Of a stretch of DNA of 64,000 nt, positions 9,554 through 18,187 are shown in pieces. The number at the start of each line of letters is the position of its first letter. The first letter of the stretch is position 1. Position numbers and translations under genes: made by a program. The notes under the pieces were generated by a model. The model saw only the letters and a list, made by a program, of their open reading frames with translations, was not told the origin of the DNA and did no database searches. This DNA comes from Yersinia intermedia (GTDB lineage: Bacteria; Pseudomonadota; Gammaproteobacteria; Enterobacterales; Enterobacteriaceae), in assembly GCF_900635455.1 (NCBI RefSeq), contig NZ_LR134116.1, forward strand, positions 2,666,001-2,730,000. Reading direction: 5' to 3'.

Positions 9554-10723
9554 ATGTCTAGCAATGTCATCGACTACCCTCTGGATACACAGGCTAAGCG
9601 CACATCGACACGCTCAATATTCTTTGTAGCCGGATTTGCGATGGGCCTTTGGGCATCGTTAGTACCCTATGCACAGAATAGACTTCATTTTGATGCAGGT
9701 TCTTTGGGGATGTTATTGCTTTGCCTGGGAACGGGCTCCCTGCTCGCTATGTTATTCTCTGGAAAACTGATCGGCCGCTTCGGGTGTAGAAAAATAATAC
9801 TATTAGGCATCGCTTTTAGTGCTGTTTTCCTGCCCACATTAGCAATTATTGATCAGTTCCCTTTCATGGCATTATGCCTATTCCTTTTTGGTGCAGGTAT
9901 TGGTTTAGTGGACGTCGCAGTTAATGTCCAAGGCTCTCTGGTTGAACAATCCTCGGATAAACCACTGATGTCAGGCTTCCACTGTTTATTCAGCATGGGT
10001 TCAATTGCAGGTGCTGGCGGTGGTGCAATTTTATTTACTCTTGGCTTGATGCCCCTCCCTGTAACACTCATTGCCGTTGCAATAATGGTTATAATCACAT
10101 CCGTCGTTTTCAAGGAATTAATCCCTTTTGGCGATCATAAAGAACCTAATGAACAACCCAAAGCAAAACCACGTCCCAACTTCCGGCTCATATTAATGGC
10201 ACTTATGTGCATGATTTGTTTTATGGCAGAAGGCGCAGTATTAGATTGGAGTGGCGTATTTCTAACCAATAACCGTGGTCTTGATATAGCACATGCTGGC
10301 TGGGGGTTTGCTATTTTCGGTGGCACCATGTCTGTAATGCGTTTTACTGGTGATAAAGTTGTCAGTATTTTGGGACGTAAGCAGGTGCTGATTTTTAGCA
10401 GTGTCATCGCCATGATCGGTTATGCCATTGCCGTCATCATACCTGACTGGAAATCCACATTGCTTGGCTTTGCTCTGGTAGGTATAGGAGCAGCTAATAT
10501 TGTTCCGGTACTTATCACTCTTGCTGGGCAGGAAAAAGTAATGCCGGTAAACATGTCAGTCGCCATGGTAGCAACACTGGGTTACTTCGGTATCTTGGGC
10601 GGACCGGCACTGATCGGTTTTATTGCGCACTTAACTGACCTTTACACGGCATTCACCGTTGTTGCTCTGACATTTATTGTCATAGCAGTAGGAGCATTTA
10701 AACTGAAATACCCCACTGACTAA
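9554..10723 (+). CDS. MFS transporter, YbjJ-like
   Basis: 389-residue major-facilitator carrier with about 12 hydrophobic segments. The protein resembles E. coli YbjJ, and the downstream HAD gene resembles YbjI, its neighbour in E. coli. The N-terminal half reads FVAGFAMGLWASLVPYAQ and the GRFGCRK loop between TM2 and TM3 is a classical MFS motif. The substrate is not known; linkage to a ROK regulator suggests a sugar or sugar derivative (inference). The 230-bp gap before it could hold a ROK-regulated promoter. A terminator follows at 10813-10840, so the HAD gene is probably transcribed from its own promoter or by readthrough. Confidence 0.87.
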   Translation: MSSNVIDYPLDTQAKRTSTRSIFFVAGFAMGLWASLVPYAQNRLHFDAGSLGMLLLCLGTGSLLAMLFSGKLIGRFGCRKIILLGIAFSAVFLPTLAIIDQFPFMALCLFLFGAGIGLVDVAVNVQGSLVEQSSDKPLMSGFHCLFSMGSIAGAGGGAILFTLGLMPLPVTLIAVAIMVIITSVVFKELIPFGDHKEPNEQPKAKPRPNFRLILMALMCMICFMAEGAVLDWSGVFLTNNRGLDIAHAGWGFAIFGGTMSVMRFTGDKVVSILGRKQVLIFSSVIAMIGYAIAVIIPDWKSTLLGFALVGIGAANIVPVLITLAGQEKVMPVNMSVAMVATLGYFGILGGPALIGFIAHLTDLYTAFTVVALTFIVIAVGAFKLKYPTD

Positions 10724-10812
10724 ACATTTCTCTACCGAGAATAAAGTAGCAGGATTGTGGGGCAACCCGTTTTTTGAAGATAAAAATTTGACTGAGTATG
10801 GTAATTTTACCT

Positions 10813-10840
10813 GCTAGCAAAATTATGCTAGCTTTTTTTT
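10813..10840 (+). terminator. Rho-independent terminator after the MFS gene
   Basis: GCTAGCA, six bases, TGCTAGC, then eight T: a 7-bp perfect stem followed by a U tract. It lies 90 bp after the MFS stop and 58 bp before the HAD start. Confidence 0.85.
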
Positions 10841-10897
10841 CAATGGACTATGCCAAAATATTTTCTATCAAACCAATATGTTAAAGAGGGAATTTAT

Positions 10898-11710
10898 ATG
10901 AGCATTAAAATAATTGCCGTTGATATGGACGGAACCTTTCTCAATGATCAAATGAGTTTTGATAGGGCGCGGTTTAGTACTCAATATTCACAACTAAAGG
11001 AGAATGGAATAAAATTTGTGGTTGCCAGTGGCAATCAATATTACCAGTTAATTTCCTTTTTCCCTGATATAGCCAATGAAATCGCTTTTGTTGCTGAAAA
11101 TGGGGCTTATGTCAGTAACGAAAATACTGAAATTTTCTGCGGTGCAATCTCCGCGGAAAAGGGCAATAAAGTGCTAAAAACGCTACTACCCATCCCCTAT
11201 CTTGATGTGATTGTTTGTGGGAAAAATAGCGCTTACATGCTGCGTTCCTCAGATAACTATTTCTATACGACCATGAGTAAATACTACCATCGTCTCAAAA
11301 TCATCGATGATTTCGAACAAGTGACAGAGCCTGCATTCAAATTTGCGATAAGTTTACCCAATGAGAAACTGGCAGACTTTATGATATTTATTGAGCAGGA
11401 ACTCGCAGGTATCGTAACACCAGTCTCAAGTGGGCATGGTTCTGTAGACCTTATAATACCGGGTATTCACAAAGCCAATGGCATTAAATTGCTCCAAAAA
11501 ATGTGGAATGTAACTGATCAAGAGGTTGTCACTTTTGGCGATGGTGGTAATGATATTGAGATGTTGCAGTACGCAGGCTTTGGTTATGCTATGGCAAATG
11601 CGCCAGATAACATTAAACAAATAGCAAAATATCAGGCCGAATCAAATAACGACTCTGGTGTATTAAATATAATTGATGAAATTCTAAAAAAACAACCTCC
11701 TTTCGTATAA
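10898..11710 (+). CDS. HAD-superfamily Cof-type phosphatase, YbjI-like
   Basis: 270-residue HAD IIB (Cof) hydrolase from MSIKIIAVDMDG. The frame opens 16 codons earlier, but AGAGGG just before 10898 supports this start. Motif I with the nucleophile Asp is DMDGTFLND (residues 8-16), motif III Lys is in HKANGIKLL, and motif IV is FGDGGNDIEM. Members dephosphorylate sugar phosphates or FMN; E. coli YbjI is reported as an FMN/sugar phosphatase. Together with the ROK regulator and the YbjJ-like carrier it makes a plausible uptake-and-dephosphorylation set. Confidence 0.9.
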   Translation: MSIKIIAVDMDGTFLNDQMSFDRARFSTQYSQLKENGIKFVVASGNQYYQLISFFPDIANEIAFVAENGAYVSNENTEIFCGAISAEKGNKVLKTLLPIPYLDVIVCGKNSAYMLRSSDNYFYTTMSKYYHRLKIIDDFEQVTEPAFKFAISLPNEKLADFMIFIEQELAGIVTPVSSGHGSVDLIIPGIHKANGIKLLQKMWNVTDQEVVTFGDGGNDIEMLQYAGFGYAMANAPDNIKQIAKYQAESNNDSGVLNIIDEILKKQPPFV

Positions 11711-11737
11711 GCCGTATTTAATGACCGGAAATAAATT

Positions 11738-11765
11738 GGCGGGAATGGCTCCCGCCTATTAACCA
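11738..11765 (+). terminator. Terminator-like hairpin after the HAD gene
   Basis: GGCGGGA, five bases, TCCCGCC: a perfect 7-bp GC-rich stem 27 bp after the HAD stop, followed by a weak T-containing stretch. It separates the HAD gene from the convergent aminotransferase. Confidence 0.7.
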
Positions 11766-11819
11766 TTTTTCTTTGTTATTGCAGCTTTCGCCACTCTATT
11801 TGTAGTCTATTTTAGAATA

Positions 11820-12980
11820 TTAACAATACTCTCTCACCAACGCTGCTAGTACCTGTAAACCCATATCAGCCTGCTCCTCTGTTGCATGACTGAAGTTAAG
11901 TCGTAACTGTCCACAGCCTTCTGACGGATAGGGCAAGAACGACTCGCCCGGCATAAATGCAATATTTCTTTCGAGTGCTTTAGGCAATAGCTTACGAGTA
12001 TCAATACAATGATTAAGCGTCAGCCAGAAAAATAGCCCACCAGCAGGTTTCTCCCAAGAGGCAAGAGAACCAAAATGGCGCTGTAAAGAGATCTCAAATG
12101 CATCACGACGACTTTTATAATATGCAGCAAGTTCATTCATATGCTCAGCATGATTAGGAGCACGCAACTGTTGTAATACCAGCCATTGACTGATTCGGCT
12201 ACTGTGCAAATCAGCCGCCTGCTTTAACCGTGTCAGATAGGGAATTAACTCTGGCGAAGCAACAAGATAGCCTAACCGCAGTGCCGGGGATAAACTTTTG
12301 GAAAAGGACCCCTGATAAATCCACGGTGCGTGCTGTAATAAGGCGCATACCGGTTTTCGCTCGCACGGATCATAAACCAGGTCATGATAAGGATCGTCTT
12401 CAAACAGTGGCAACATAATGTCATCACATGCCTTTGCCAATGTCGCTCGCTGCGTACTATCAAGACAGTGACCACTTGGATTCTGGAACGTTGGAATGCT
12501 GTAGGCAAAAGCCGGTTTTTCTGTTTTAAGTTTATCAATATCCGGTTGCGCCGAATCATAGGCTACAAACTGTGCCCCGAAGAAGCGAAATACCTGCAAT
12601 GCGGCTAAATAAGTGGGCGACTCAACAGCGACAGGTGTTCCTGCATCAATAAATAACTTAGCGACCAGATCAATTCCTTGTTGCGAGCCTGAAATAATCA
12701 GTACCTGCTCCTCAGTGCAAGATAAACCGCGCTTACATAAATTCTGCGCAATATCCCTGCGCAATTCTGTTTCCCCTTCACTGGCCCCGTATTGCAACAT
12801 CGATTGCGGCATTCCTTCCAGATGCAAGTGCGGGAAACTCTCAACCGCAGGCAAGCCGCCAGCAAATGAGATCATCCCAGGCCGTTCAATAACAGAGAGT
12901 ATTTCCCGTATAGGCGAGGGGTGAAGATCGTGCAGCCGTGAGGAAAATCGATTATTCTGATCCACTACAGTCTTATTCAT
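11820..12980 (-). CDS. PLP-dependent aminotransferase, fold type I (2-aminoadipate/aromatic type)
   Basis: 386-residue class I/II aminotransferase. The N-terminus MISFAGGLP is typical of the LysN / 2-aminoadipate / MocR-aminotransferase-domain group. The PLP Lys lies in GSFSKSLSPALRLGY near residue 228, the Asp/Tyr pair in FEDDPYHDLVY near 193, and the C-terminal Arg in LRLNFSHA near 359. Substrate specificity cannot be read from the sequence. It is divergent from a MarR-type regulator across 113 bp that contain two long palindromes with the same core, so the regulator very likely controls it. Confidence 0.88.
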   Translation of the reverse strand: MNKTVVDQNNRFSSRLHDLHPSPIREILSVIERPGMISFAGGLPAVESFPHLHLEGMPQSMLQYGASEGETELRRDIAQNLCKRGLSCTEEQVLIISGSQQGIDLVAKLFIDAGTPVAVESPTYLAALQVFRFFGAQFVAYDSAQPDIDKLKTEKPAFAYSIPTFQNPSGHCLDSTQRATLAKACDDIMLPLFEDDPYHDLVYDPCERKPVCALLQHAPWIYQGSFSKSLSPALRLGYLVASPELIPYLTRLKQAADLHSSRISQWLVLQQLRAPNHAEHMNELAAYYKSRRDAFEISLQRHFGSLASWEKPAGGLFFWLTLNHCIDTRKLLPKALERNIAFMPGESFLPYPSEGCGQLRLNFSHATEEQADMGLQVLAALVREYC

Positions 12981-12990
12981 GGCAGTCCTT

Positions 12991-13021
12991 CCATAAAGGT
13001 CAACACATTTGACCTTTATGG
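12991..13021. promoter_or_regulatory. Palindromic operator 1, core GTCAA-N5-TTGAC
   Basis: A perfect inverted repeat with 13-bp arms (CCATAAAGGTCAA and its complement) around a 5-base centre, starting 10 bp upstream of the aminotransferase start. The core GTCAACACATTTGAC recurs in operator 2. The position suggests repression of the aminotransferase gene by the adjacent MarR protein. Confidence 0.75.
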
Positions 13022-13038
13022 ACAGTAAATTGGGCGGC

Positions 13039-13067
13039 TAATTACGTCAATACCATTGACCTAATTA
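13039..13067. promoter_or_regulatory. Palindromic operator 2, core GTCAA-N5-TTGAC
   Basis: An inverted repeat with 13-bp arms (one mismatch) around a 3-base centre, with the core GTCAATACCATTGAC. It is centred 47 bp from operator 1 and 41 bp upstream of the marR-type gene. The shared half-site GTCAA/TTGAC in both copies supports one dimeric regulator binding both. Confidence 0.72.
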
Positions 13068-13093
13068 TTTTTTTAATTTGTGATAAAAATCCG

Positions 13094-13540
13094 ATGGCAA
13101 CCTCCAAAAAAGCCCCACAACAGGAACATCTATTACTTCATCAAGCCATCGAACAGTTCTATTTTGGTTATCGGAAATTTACTGAACTGCCGGATAAATT
13201 ACTGGCCCAGCGAGGATTAGGTCGGGTGCACCACCGCATCTTGTACTTTGTCGGACACAATCCTGATATCGCCATCAATGCCTTGTTGGGTATTTTAAAA
13301 ATCAGTAAACAAGCACTTAATGCGCCATTAAAACAATTAGTTAAAATGGAGTTAATCACGGTTACCACCGCCGAATATGATCAACGAGTGCGGCAGTTGT
13401 CTCTCTCCCCTGCCGGTAAAAAGCTTGAATCTCAATTAACAGATACACAAATACAACTGCTACAGCAGGTATTCCAACAGTTGGGAAAAGAAACAGAAAC
13501 AGCCTGGCTGCAAGTTATGCAATGTCTTAATAAGGATTGA
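13094..13540 (+). CDS. MarR-family transcriptional regulator
   Basis: 148-residue winged-helix regulator. The helix-turn-helix and wing region is about 55-105 (INALLGILKISKQALNAPLKQLVKMELITVTTAEYDQRVRQLSLSPAG in pieces), with the arginine-containing wing DQRVRQLSL. Helices on both ends form the MarR dimer interface. It is divergent from the aminotransferase, with two palindromes of identical core between them, so it probably represses both itself and that gene. The inducing ligand is unknown. Confidence 0.88.
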   Translation: MATSKKAPQQEHLLLHQAIEQFYFGYRKFTELPDKLLAQRGLGRVHHRILYFVGHNPDIAINALLGILKISKQALNAPLKQLVKMELITVTTAEYDQRVRQLSLSPAGKKLESQLTDTQIQLLQQVFQQLGKETETAWLQVMQCLNKD

Positions 13541-13623
13541 GATTAGCATCAAATTATAAGATGTTCAGTGTGAGTTATACTCTGGTGAGATTAATGGCTA
13601 GCATTTAACCAAAGGAATAAAAA

Positions 13624-14007
13624 GTGATAGACCATACTGGGCTTAATGTAACTAACATATTAATAAGCAAGGATTTTTATAGCGCCATTCTTGCACCTCT
13701 CAATTACGAAATACGTCTAAACCTTGGTGATGCTTATGGTTTTGGTGTAAAAATCTCAGCAAATGGGGATGACCCCGGTGGCGACTTTTGGATCATGCAA
13801 GGTATTCCTTATACCCCAAGAAGCCATATCGCTTTCCGTGCTGCAAGCAAAAATGAGGTCAATCAATTCTATAGTGCTGCCATGGAAGCTGGTGCAGTAT
13901 CGAATGGGGAACCAGGCTATCGCCCTCATTACCATGAAAACTACTATGCTGCATTTATTCTCGATCCTGATGGTTACAATATTGAAGCGGTTTACCATGG
14001 TAAATAG
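13624..14007 (+). CDS. VOC-family (glyoxalase-like) protein
   Basis: 127-residue vicinal-oxygen-chelate fold protein starting at GTG, with an AAAGGAA ribosome site. It has the paired beta-alpha-beta pattern: GLNVTNILISKDFYSAILAPL at residues 5-25 and AFILDPDGYNIEAVYHG at the C-terminus, with metal-ligand candidates His4 and the C-terminal Glu. The VOC fold serves lyases, dioxygenases and resistance proteins, so the activity is open. It lies 83 bp after the MarR gene on the same strand and may be co-transcribed. Confidence 0.83.
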   Translation: MIDHTGLNVTNILISKDFYSAILAPLNYEIRLNLGDAYGFGVKISANGDDPGGDFWIMQGIPYTPRSHIAFRAASKNEVNQFYSAAMEAGAVSNGEPGYRPHYHENYYAAFILDPDGYNIEAVYHGK

Positions 14008-14210
14008 TCTATAAAGGCTAGATCTAATCAGAATGCCTATTCCCCGATGATATGCTTGGCCTTTGCTCATCAATTTTGATATCCGCCATCGGTACTAAGC
14101 AAAAATCTTAATCACTATGTCGCATATCGATTATGCTTTTAATATCTGCTAGCATCCCTGTCAGCGCTACCACACAACTTAATTGATTAGAAAACGCGCA
14201 CAATCCAGCA

Positions 14211-14393
14211 ATGTCGGGCGTTATGCGCTATTTTATTCGTTACTCTACCGCGATGAGTAATAGTACCACTTTGAATAAGGCTATTCGGGAATTGAAGATA
14301 ACGTTGATAATAGTCGGTGTGGTTGTGGTCATCGCGGTGATAATCTGGCTCGTCCTTCGCTCAGCCGCTAAAGACGTTGAAGATGATTACTGA
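14211..14393 (+). CDS. Putative small single-span membrane protein
   Basis: Open frame of 60 codons; the more likely product begins at the internal ATG at 14253 (46 residues). It has one strong hydrophobic segment (ITLIIVGVVVVIAVIIWLVL) and an acidic C-terminus. No clear ribosome site is seen. The codon composition is plausible but the family is not recognised. Confidence 0.35.
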   Translation: MSGVMRYFIRYSTAMSNSTTLNKAIRELKITLIIVGVVVVIAVIIWLVLRSAAKDVEDDY

Positions 14394-15965
14394 ATGATGG
14401 CCTATGATTATCTTCTGATTTAACCTCATCAGGTTGAAGTATCAAAGCGAAGGTTGTAATCCTTCTATACCCCCTGAAAAACCATTCAGCAAAGTAATGC
14501 TTAAATGCACCCTACATATATAGCTCACCCCGATACCTTGAGTGGGCCCTGCCGTATAAACAATCTGACCAGCCAGTAAACTTGCCGTTATGTGATATGT
14601 ATCATTTCAAACTCATTGATACTGATCATTTTTTGATCAATCATCTCAGTGCCAAATCCACAGCGCTTTCATGTCTGTCAACCTGCGAGCACGCTATAAG
14701 ACCCTGTAAAAGGTTATGGATTCGGTTTTTCTTCCGCCACGAAACATCGTACCCACTGGTAACCCGGTGCTAGTGGCGGTCTTTTGCATTTATAATCGAA
14801 CAATAGTTTCTACGTACCCAACCCATCCCCCACCAGAGTAATCCCCATTAACAGGCCGTGTGACCGTACCATTCCCAACAGATTTTATATTGCTATCGAT
14901 AGGGCTGACTTAAATAAGTCGCGCTTTATTTCGAACTATCTCGCAGTAGTGTAAATCCAATTTATATTATGAATAAGAAACTAAAGTGATGCTTACATTA
15001 TTGATATTGCCCACATATCGGTAACTCCGAAAAACTGTCTGGTGGCATTTGGAATATCGTGAACCGCAGACCAGAAAACGCTTTAAGATGGCCCCCTCCC
15101 ACTCATGCGCCAAGCCGCCCCTCCACACTGCTGTATCTCCGCCAACAAAATACAGCCTGCGTGCGCAATGTGCACAAAATTGCCGTTCAACAGCAGCACC
15201 ACTCAGAGTATTTTTTCTCTGTAAGCCTTTAGATGAGAGGCGAGAGATGATTAATAAGCAAAATAACAGCGCCAACAATGTTTTAATTTATATTTTTTTG
15301 TAGGATATTTCACATTTTAACTGTAGGAATCAAAATGTTATATTGTAACAATAATGGTTCATAATTGGCCATCTTTATCATTAAAATATGACCGCGTAAA
15401 AAAATAATACCTTACAAAACAAAGAGATTATTTATCCGTAGCGAGTTGCAGTGTTTAAAAAACAGGCCAATACATATTATCACGGACGTTTTCTTATTAT
15501 CATTTTAGGGAGGGGACAATGAAATACATATTTAGTTTTAAATCTTTCAATTGTTTCGTTATACATTCTATAGATCTATATACTTTATAGTATATAGTTT
15601 TTTATTTTGTAAAAACACGTAATAGCATCTTTATTTAGAATTTTATATCGCACAATTTGCGCTATCGATCTGATCTTTCGCGAAAAGGATGTTTACTTGT
15701 ATAATCTGTCGCAATGAGTACGAATGGATGGATAAATCGTGTAAGCGTGTAAAAGGTGCGATGTGTGTGATAGCTACGTTAAAAGTTTACTACTGAGACC
15801 TATCACCACAATCTCTATATTCAGGAAGTCGGCTATTTATGATTGCTAATTAGCACCTTCCGTTATTGCCCTATTCAGTAACAGATAAAACTTATCTGTT
15901 AAATATTCTTATTGCATTGCCTTATTTAACAACCTGACTCGCAGGTTATTCCGCAGGGTGGAGAT
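14394..15965. other. Gene-poor AT-rich gap of about 1.57 kb
   Basis: No open frame here has a convincing ribosome site, family motif or codon bias. The part from about 15280 to 15900 is strongly AT-rich. It lies directly upstream of the regulator of the fimbrial cluster and could carry its promoter and silencing (H-NS type) sequences; this is inference from composition only. Confidence 0.5.
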
Positions 15966-16565
15966 ATGTTTAATTGTACAATAGCAATGACAGATAATTA
16001 CTTTCGGCACGGCCTGTTGCTCTTGATCAATGAAGCTCTGGCGAAATACCCATTTGAATCGACAGCTATTCTTACGGATAAGTTAAATGAAAAGACCCAA
16101 GTGGCGTTTATTGATGCCGATTCTGCCTCTTTTTATTCGGTATTTGTGCAGGCCAGTTACCTTAAGCTGACCTATCCGTTGACTATTTTCATTATTTCCA
16201 GTTCAAAAAATGCCTTCTCGCCGTGGGTTGCTTCGCCCAATGCCGTCGCAGGCATCCTGTATAAAACGGACGAAAAAGCTGAGATTAAGCACAAAATCAG
16301 ACAGGTATTAAACCGGCAAGGCTCTCGGGTGGTTGACCCGTTAACACCATTACGTGAAAGGCCAACACCAGCCACAGCGAATTACTTTACGCCACTTACA
16401 CCCTGTGAGTCGGCTGTTATTGACCTGCTTAAACAGGGATTTACGGGAAAAGATATTTCCAAAATTCTGGGCAGAAGTGAAAAGACCATCAGTGGTCAGA
16501 AACGGTCAGCCATGAAAAAGCTTGGGGTGTGCAGTAATGCAGAGCTTTTCCGTCAAATTCATTGA
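15966..16565 (+). CDS. LuxR-family (RcsB/BglJ-like) regulator of the fimbrial cluster
   Basis: 199-residue protein with a C-terminal LuxR-type HTH (about 135-195: LTPCESAVIDLLKQGFTGKDISKILGRSEKTISGQKRSAMKKLG). The N-terminal domain resembles a receiver fold but has no clear phospho-acceptor Asp context, as in BglJ/MatA-like auxiliary regulators. GGTGGAG precedes the ATG. It lies 300 bp upstream of the first pilin gene in the same direction, so it is the likely switch for the operon. Whether it needs phosphorylation or a partner such as RcsB is unknown. Confidence 0.83.
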   Translation: MFNCTIAMTDNYFRHGLLLLINEALAKYPFESTAILTDKLNEKTQVAFIDADSASFYSVFVQASYLKLTYPLTIFIISSSKNAFSPWVASPNAVAGILYKTDEKAEIKHKIRQVLNRQGSRVVDPLTPLRERPTPATANYFTPLTPCESAVIDLLKQGFTGKDISKILGRSEKTISGQKRSAMKKLGVCSNAELFRQIH

Positions 16566-16863
16566 TCTTTGCAGTAACGAATGTGGGCTGACGACCCTAT
16601 CAGTATGCCCCATATGAGCATGGATTGAATGGGAGCACTGACGGCTTCCTACCGCTGTTTATCTAGGTAAGAGCGGACCTGATAACCATGCCAGAAGAAG
16701 ATTTAATACGCTATCAGGCAGTCCTGAATGGTTGACCACACGAATTTTGGGAGCAGGCAGTCTGGGTAATGTATGCAGGGCAAAGAAAGGCGGCTTAGCT
16801 CTGCACTTTAGAATTGAATCCGCCACTTTTAATTAAATTTAATGAATCTTTTAAGGATGAAAT

Positions 16864-17433
16864 ATGAATATGAATAAGATGGCGCTGGCTACTATGCTGA
16901 TGTGTGGTTCTATATCACTGGCAAACGCAGCGACCGGAGGACAGGTTAATTTCGAGGGTTCAATCACTGATACCCCCTGCTCCATACATCCTGACAGTGT
17001 AAAACAAACTGTGAAGTTAGGGGCTGTGTCTAAACCTGGCTTAGCTAGCGGTATTAGTGGTCCAGAGCAGAAGTTCAAGATTCAACTATTGAACTGCTCA
17101 TTCGCGATGTCAACTCCTGCGCCAGGATCCCCGATAGGCAATAATGTAAGTGTAACCTTTACCGGTCCTCAAGGTGGGTACCCAGGTACAGGGGTGACCA
17201 ACACCTTACTGGGCATCACCGGTTCAGCAAAAGGTGCCAGCATCCAACTTATTGATTATTCCAGTAAACCAGTAATTTTGGGTCAAAAAACCACCCTGCA
17301 AGAACTCGCTCAAAGCAGTAACACAGATTTGGAGTTCACCGCCTATCTGAAACCAAATCCAGGTGTAGCGGCCTCAGACATTGTGGAAGGCAACTTTACC
17401 TCTACAGTTAACTTCATTATGAATTACGAGTAA
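16864..17433 (+). CDS. Fimbrial major subunit (FimA/PapA-type pilin)
   Basis: 189-residue secreted pilin. Signal peptide residues about 1-22 (MALATMLMCGSISLANA), mature start ATGGQVNFEG. The first conserved Cys is in SITDTPCSI and the second in QLLNCSF (disulphide pair of the pilin fold). The C-terminal donor-strand motif region ends FTSTVNFIMNYE with the penultimate Tyr typical of chaperone-usher subunits. Ribosome site AAGGATG. First structural gene of the cluster and so probably the major shaft subunit. Confidence 0.92.
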   Translation: MNMNKMALATMLMCGSISLANAATGGQVNFEGSITDTPCSIHPDSVKQTVKLGAVSKPGLASGISGPEQKFKIQLLNCSFAMSTPAPGSPIGNNVSVTFTGPQGGYPGTGVTNTLLGITGSAKGASIQLIDYSSKPVILGQKTTLQELAQSSNTDLEFTAYLKPNPGVAASDIVEGNFTSTVNFIMNYE

Positions 17434-17521
17434 TTGGCACAGTAGTTTGTAGTTCTTGGCCGTACTGCATCCGAATGGATGTCTATTCTGTTTGCAGTAC
17501 GGTCAGCTATGGAGCCGTTGT

Positions 17522-18055
17522 ATGTTCTGGAAAATGTCGACTTTAGCCATGATTTCTTCGCTGTGCATGTTAGGTGGAAGTGCCCTATTCAAAAACTGCC
17601 AGGCTGGAGAAGTCACGCTATCTGGTTCGATTATTGATGTGCCCTGCTCCATTGATACCGGCAGTTTTGATCAGACACTGGACATGGGAGTCTTATCAAC
17701 CAAGAGAATCCTCCGTGAGGGTCAGGGGTTTTCCCAGGAATTTACAATAAAACTCATGAACTGCCTTTTATCTCAGATTAATAATCAACTGCCTGAATGG
17801 CGTTTTTTCCGAATCACCTTTGATGGTCGAAATGATAATGGAAAATTTGGTATCGAAGGAAATGCTAAAGGGGTGGCAGTGCAAATTTCTGATCGTCAAG
17901 GGAATATTGCTGTCCCAGGTATCCCTTTACCAATCGGGCAACTCAGTTCCGAGGATATGGCCCTAAAATATAATGTACAACTGGTGAGTAACTCACAGCA
18001 ACTACAAGTGGGAGGCTATTCCTCGGTTATACGATTCAAAATAGATTATTACTAA
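17522..18055 (+). CDS. Fimbrial subunit (second pilin, possibly terminator or minor subunit)
   Basis: 177 residues from the ATG at 17522, chosen because of GGAG upstream and a proper signal peptide (MFWKMSTLAMISSLCMLGGSALF...QA). The frame is open 22 codons further upstream. Pilin features: GSIIDVPCSIDTGSFDQTLDMG, second Cys in KLMNCLL, and C-terminal SSVIRFKIDYY. It is a paralogue of the first pilin and sits just before the usher, a place often held by PapH-like or minor subunits. Confidence 0.88.
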   Translation: MFWKMSTLAMISSLCMLGGSALFKNCQAGEVTLSGSIIDVPCSIDTGSFDQTLDMGVLSTKRILREGQGFSQEFTIKLMNCLLSQINNQLPEWRFFRITFDGRNDNGKFGIEGNAKGVAVQISDRQGNIAVPGIPLPIGQLSSEDMALKYNVQLVSNSQQLQVGGYSSVIRFKIDYY

Positions 18056-18187
18056 TACTGAATTTGTTTTATTTCGACACTACCTAATAACTATAAAAGA
18101 TAGGCGATATTGCCCTGCACGGCAGTCGCGTTCGTAAAACAAATAATGGTTGGATTATTAATTAATATAATTAAAGGTCAACGGATA

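Noticed and set aside
14967-15278. Minus-strand frame of 103 codons in the gap before the fimbrial regulator
   Set aside because: No ribosome site, unusual composition (many Cys/Arg), no recognisable domain.
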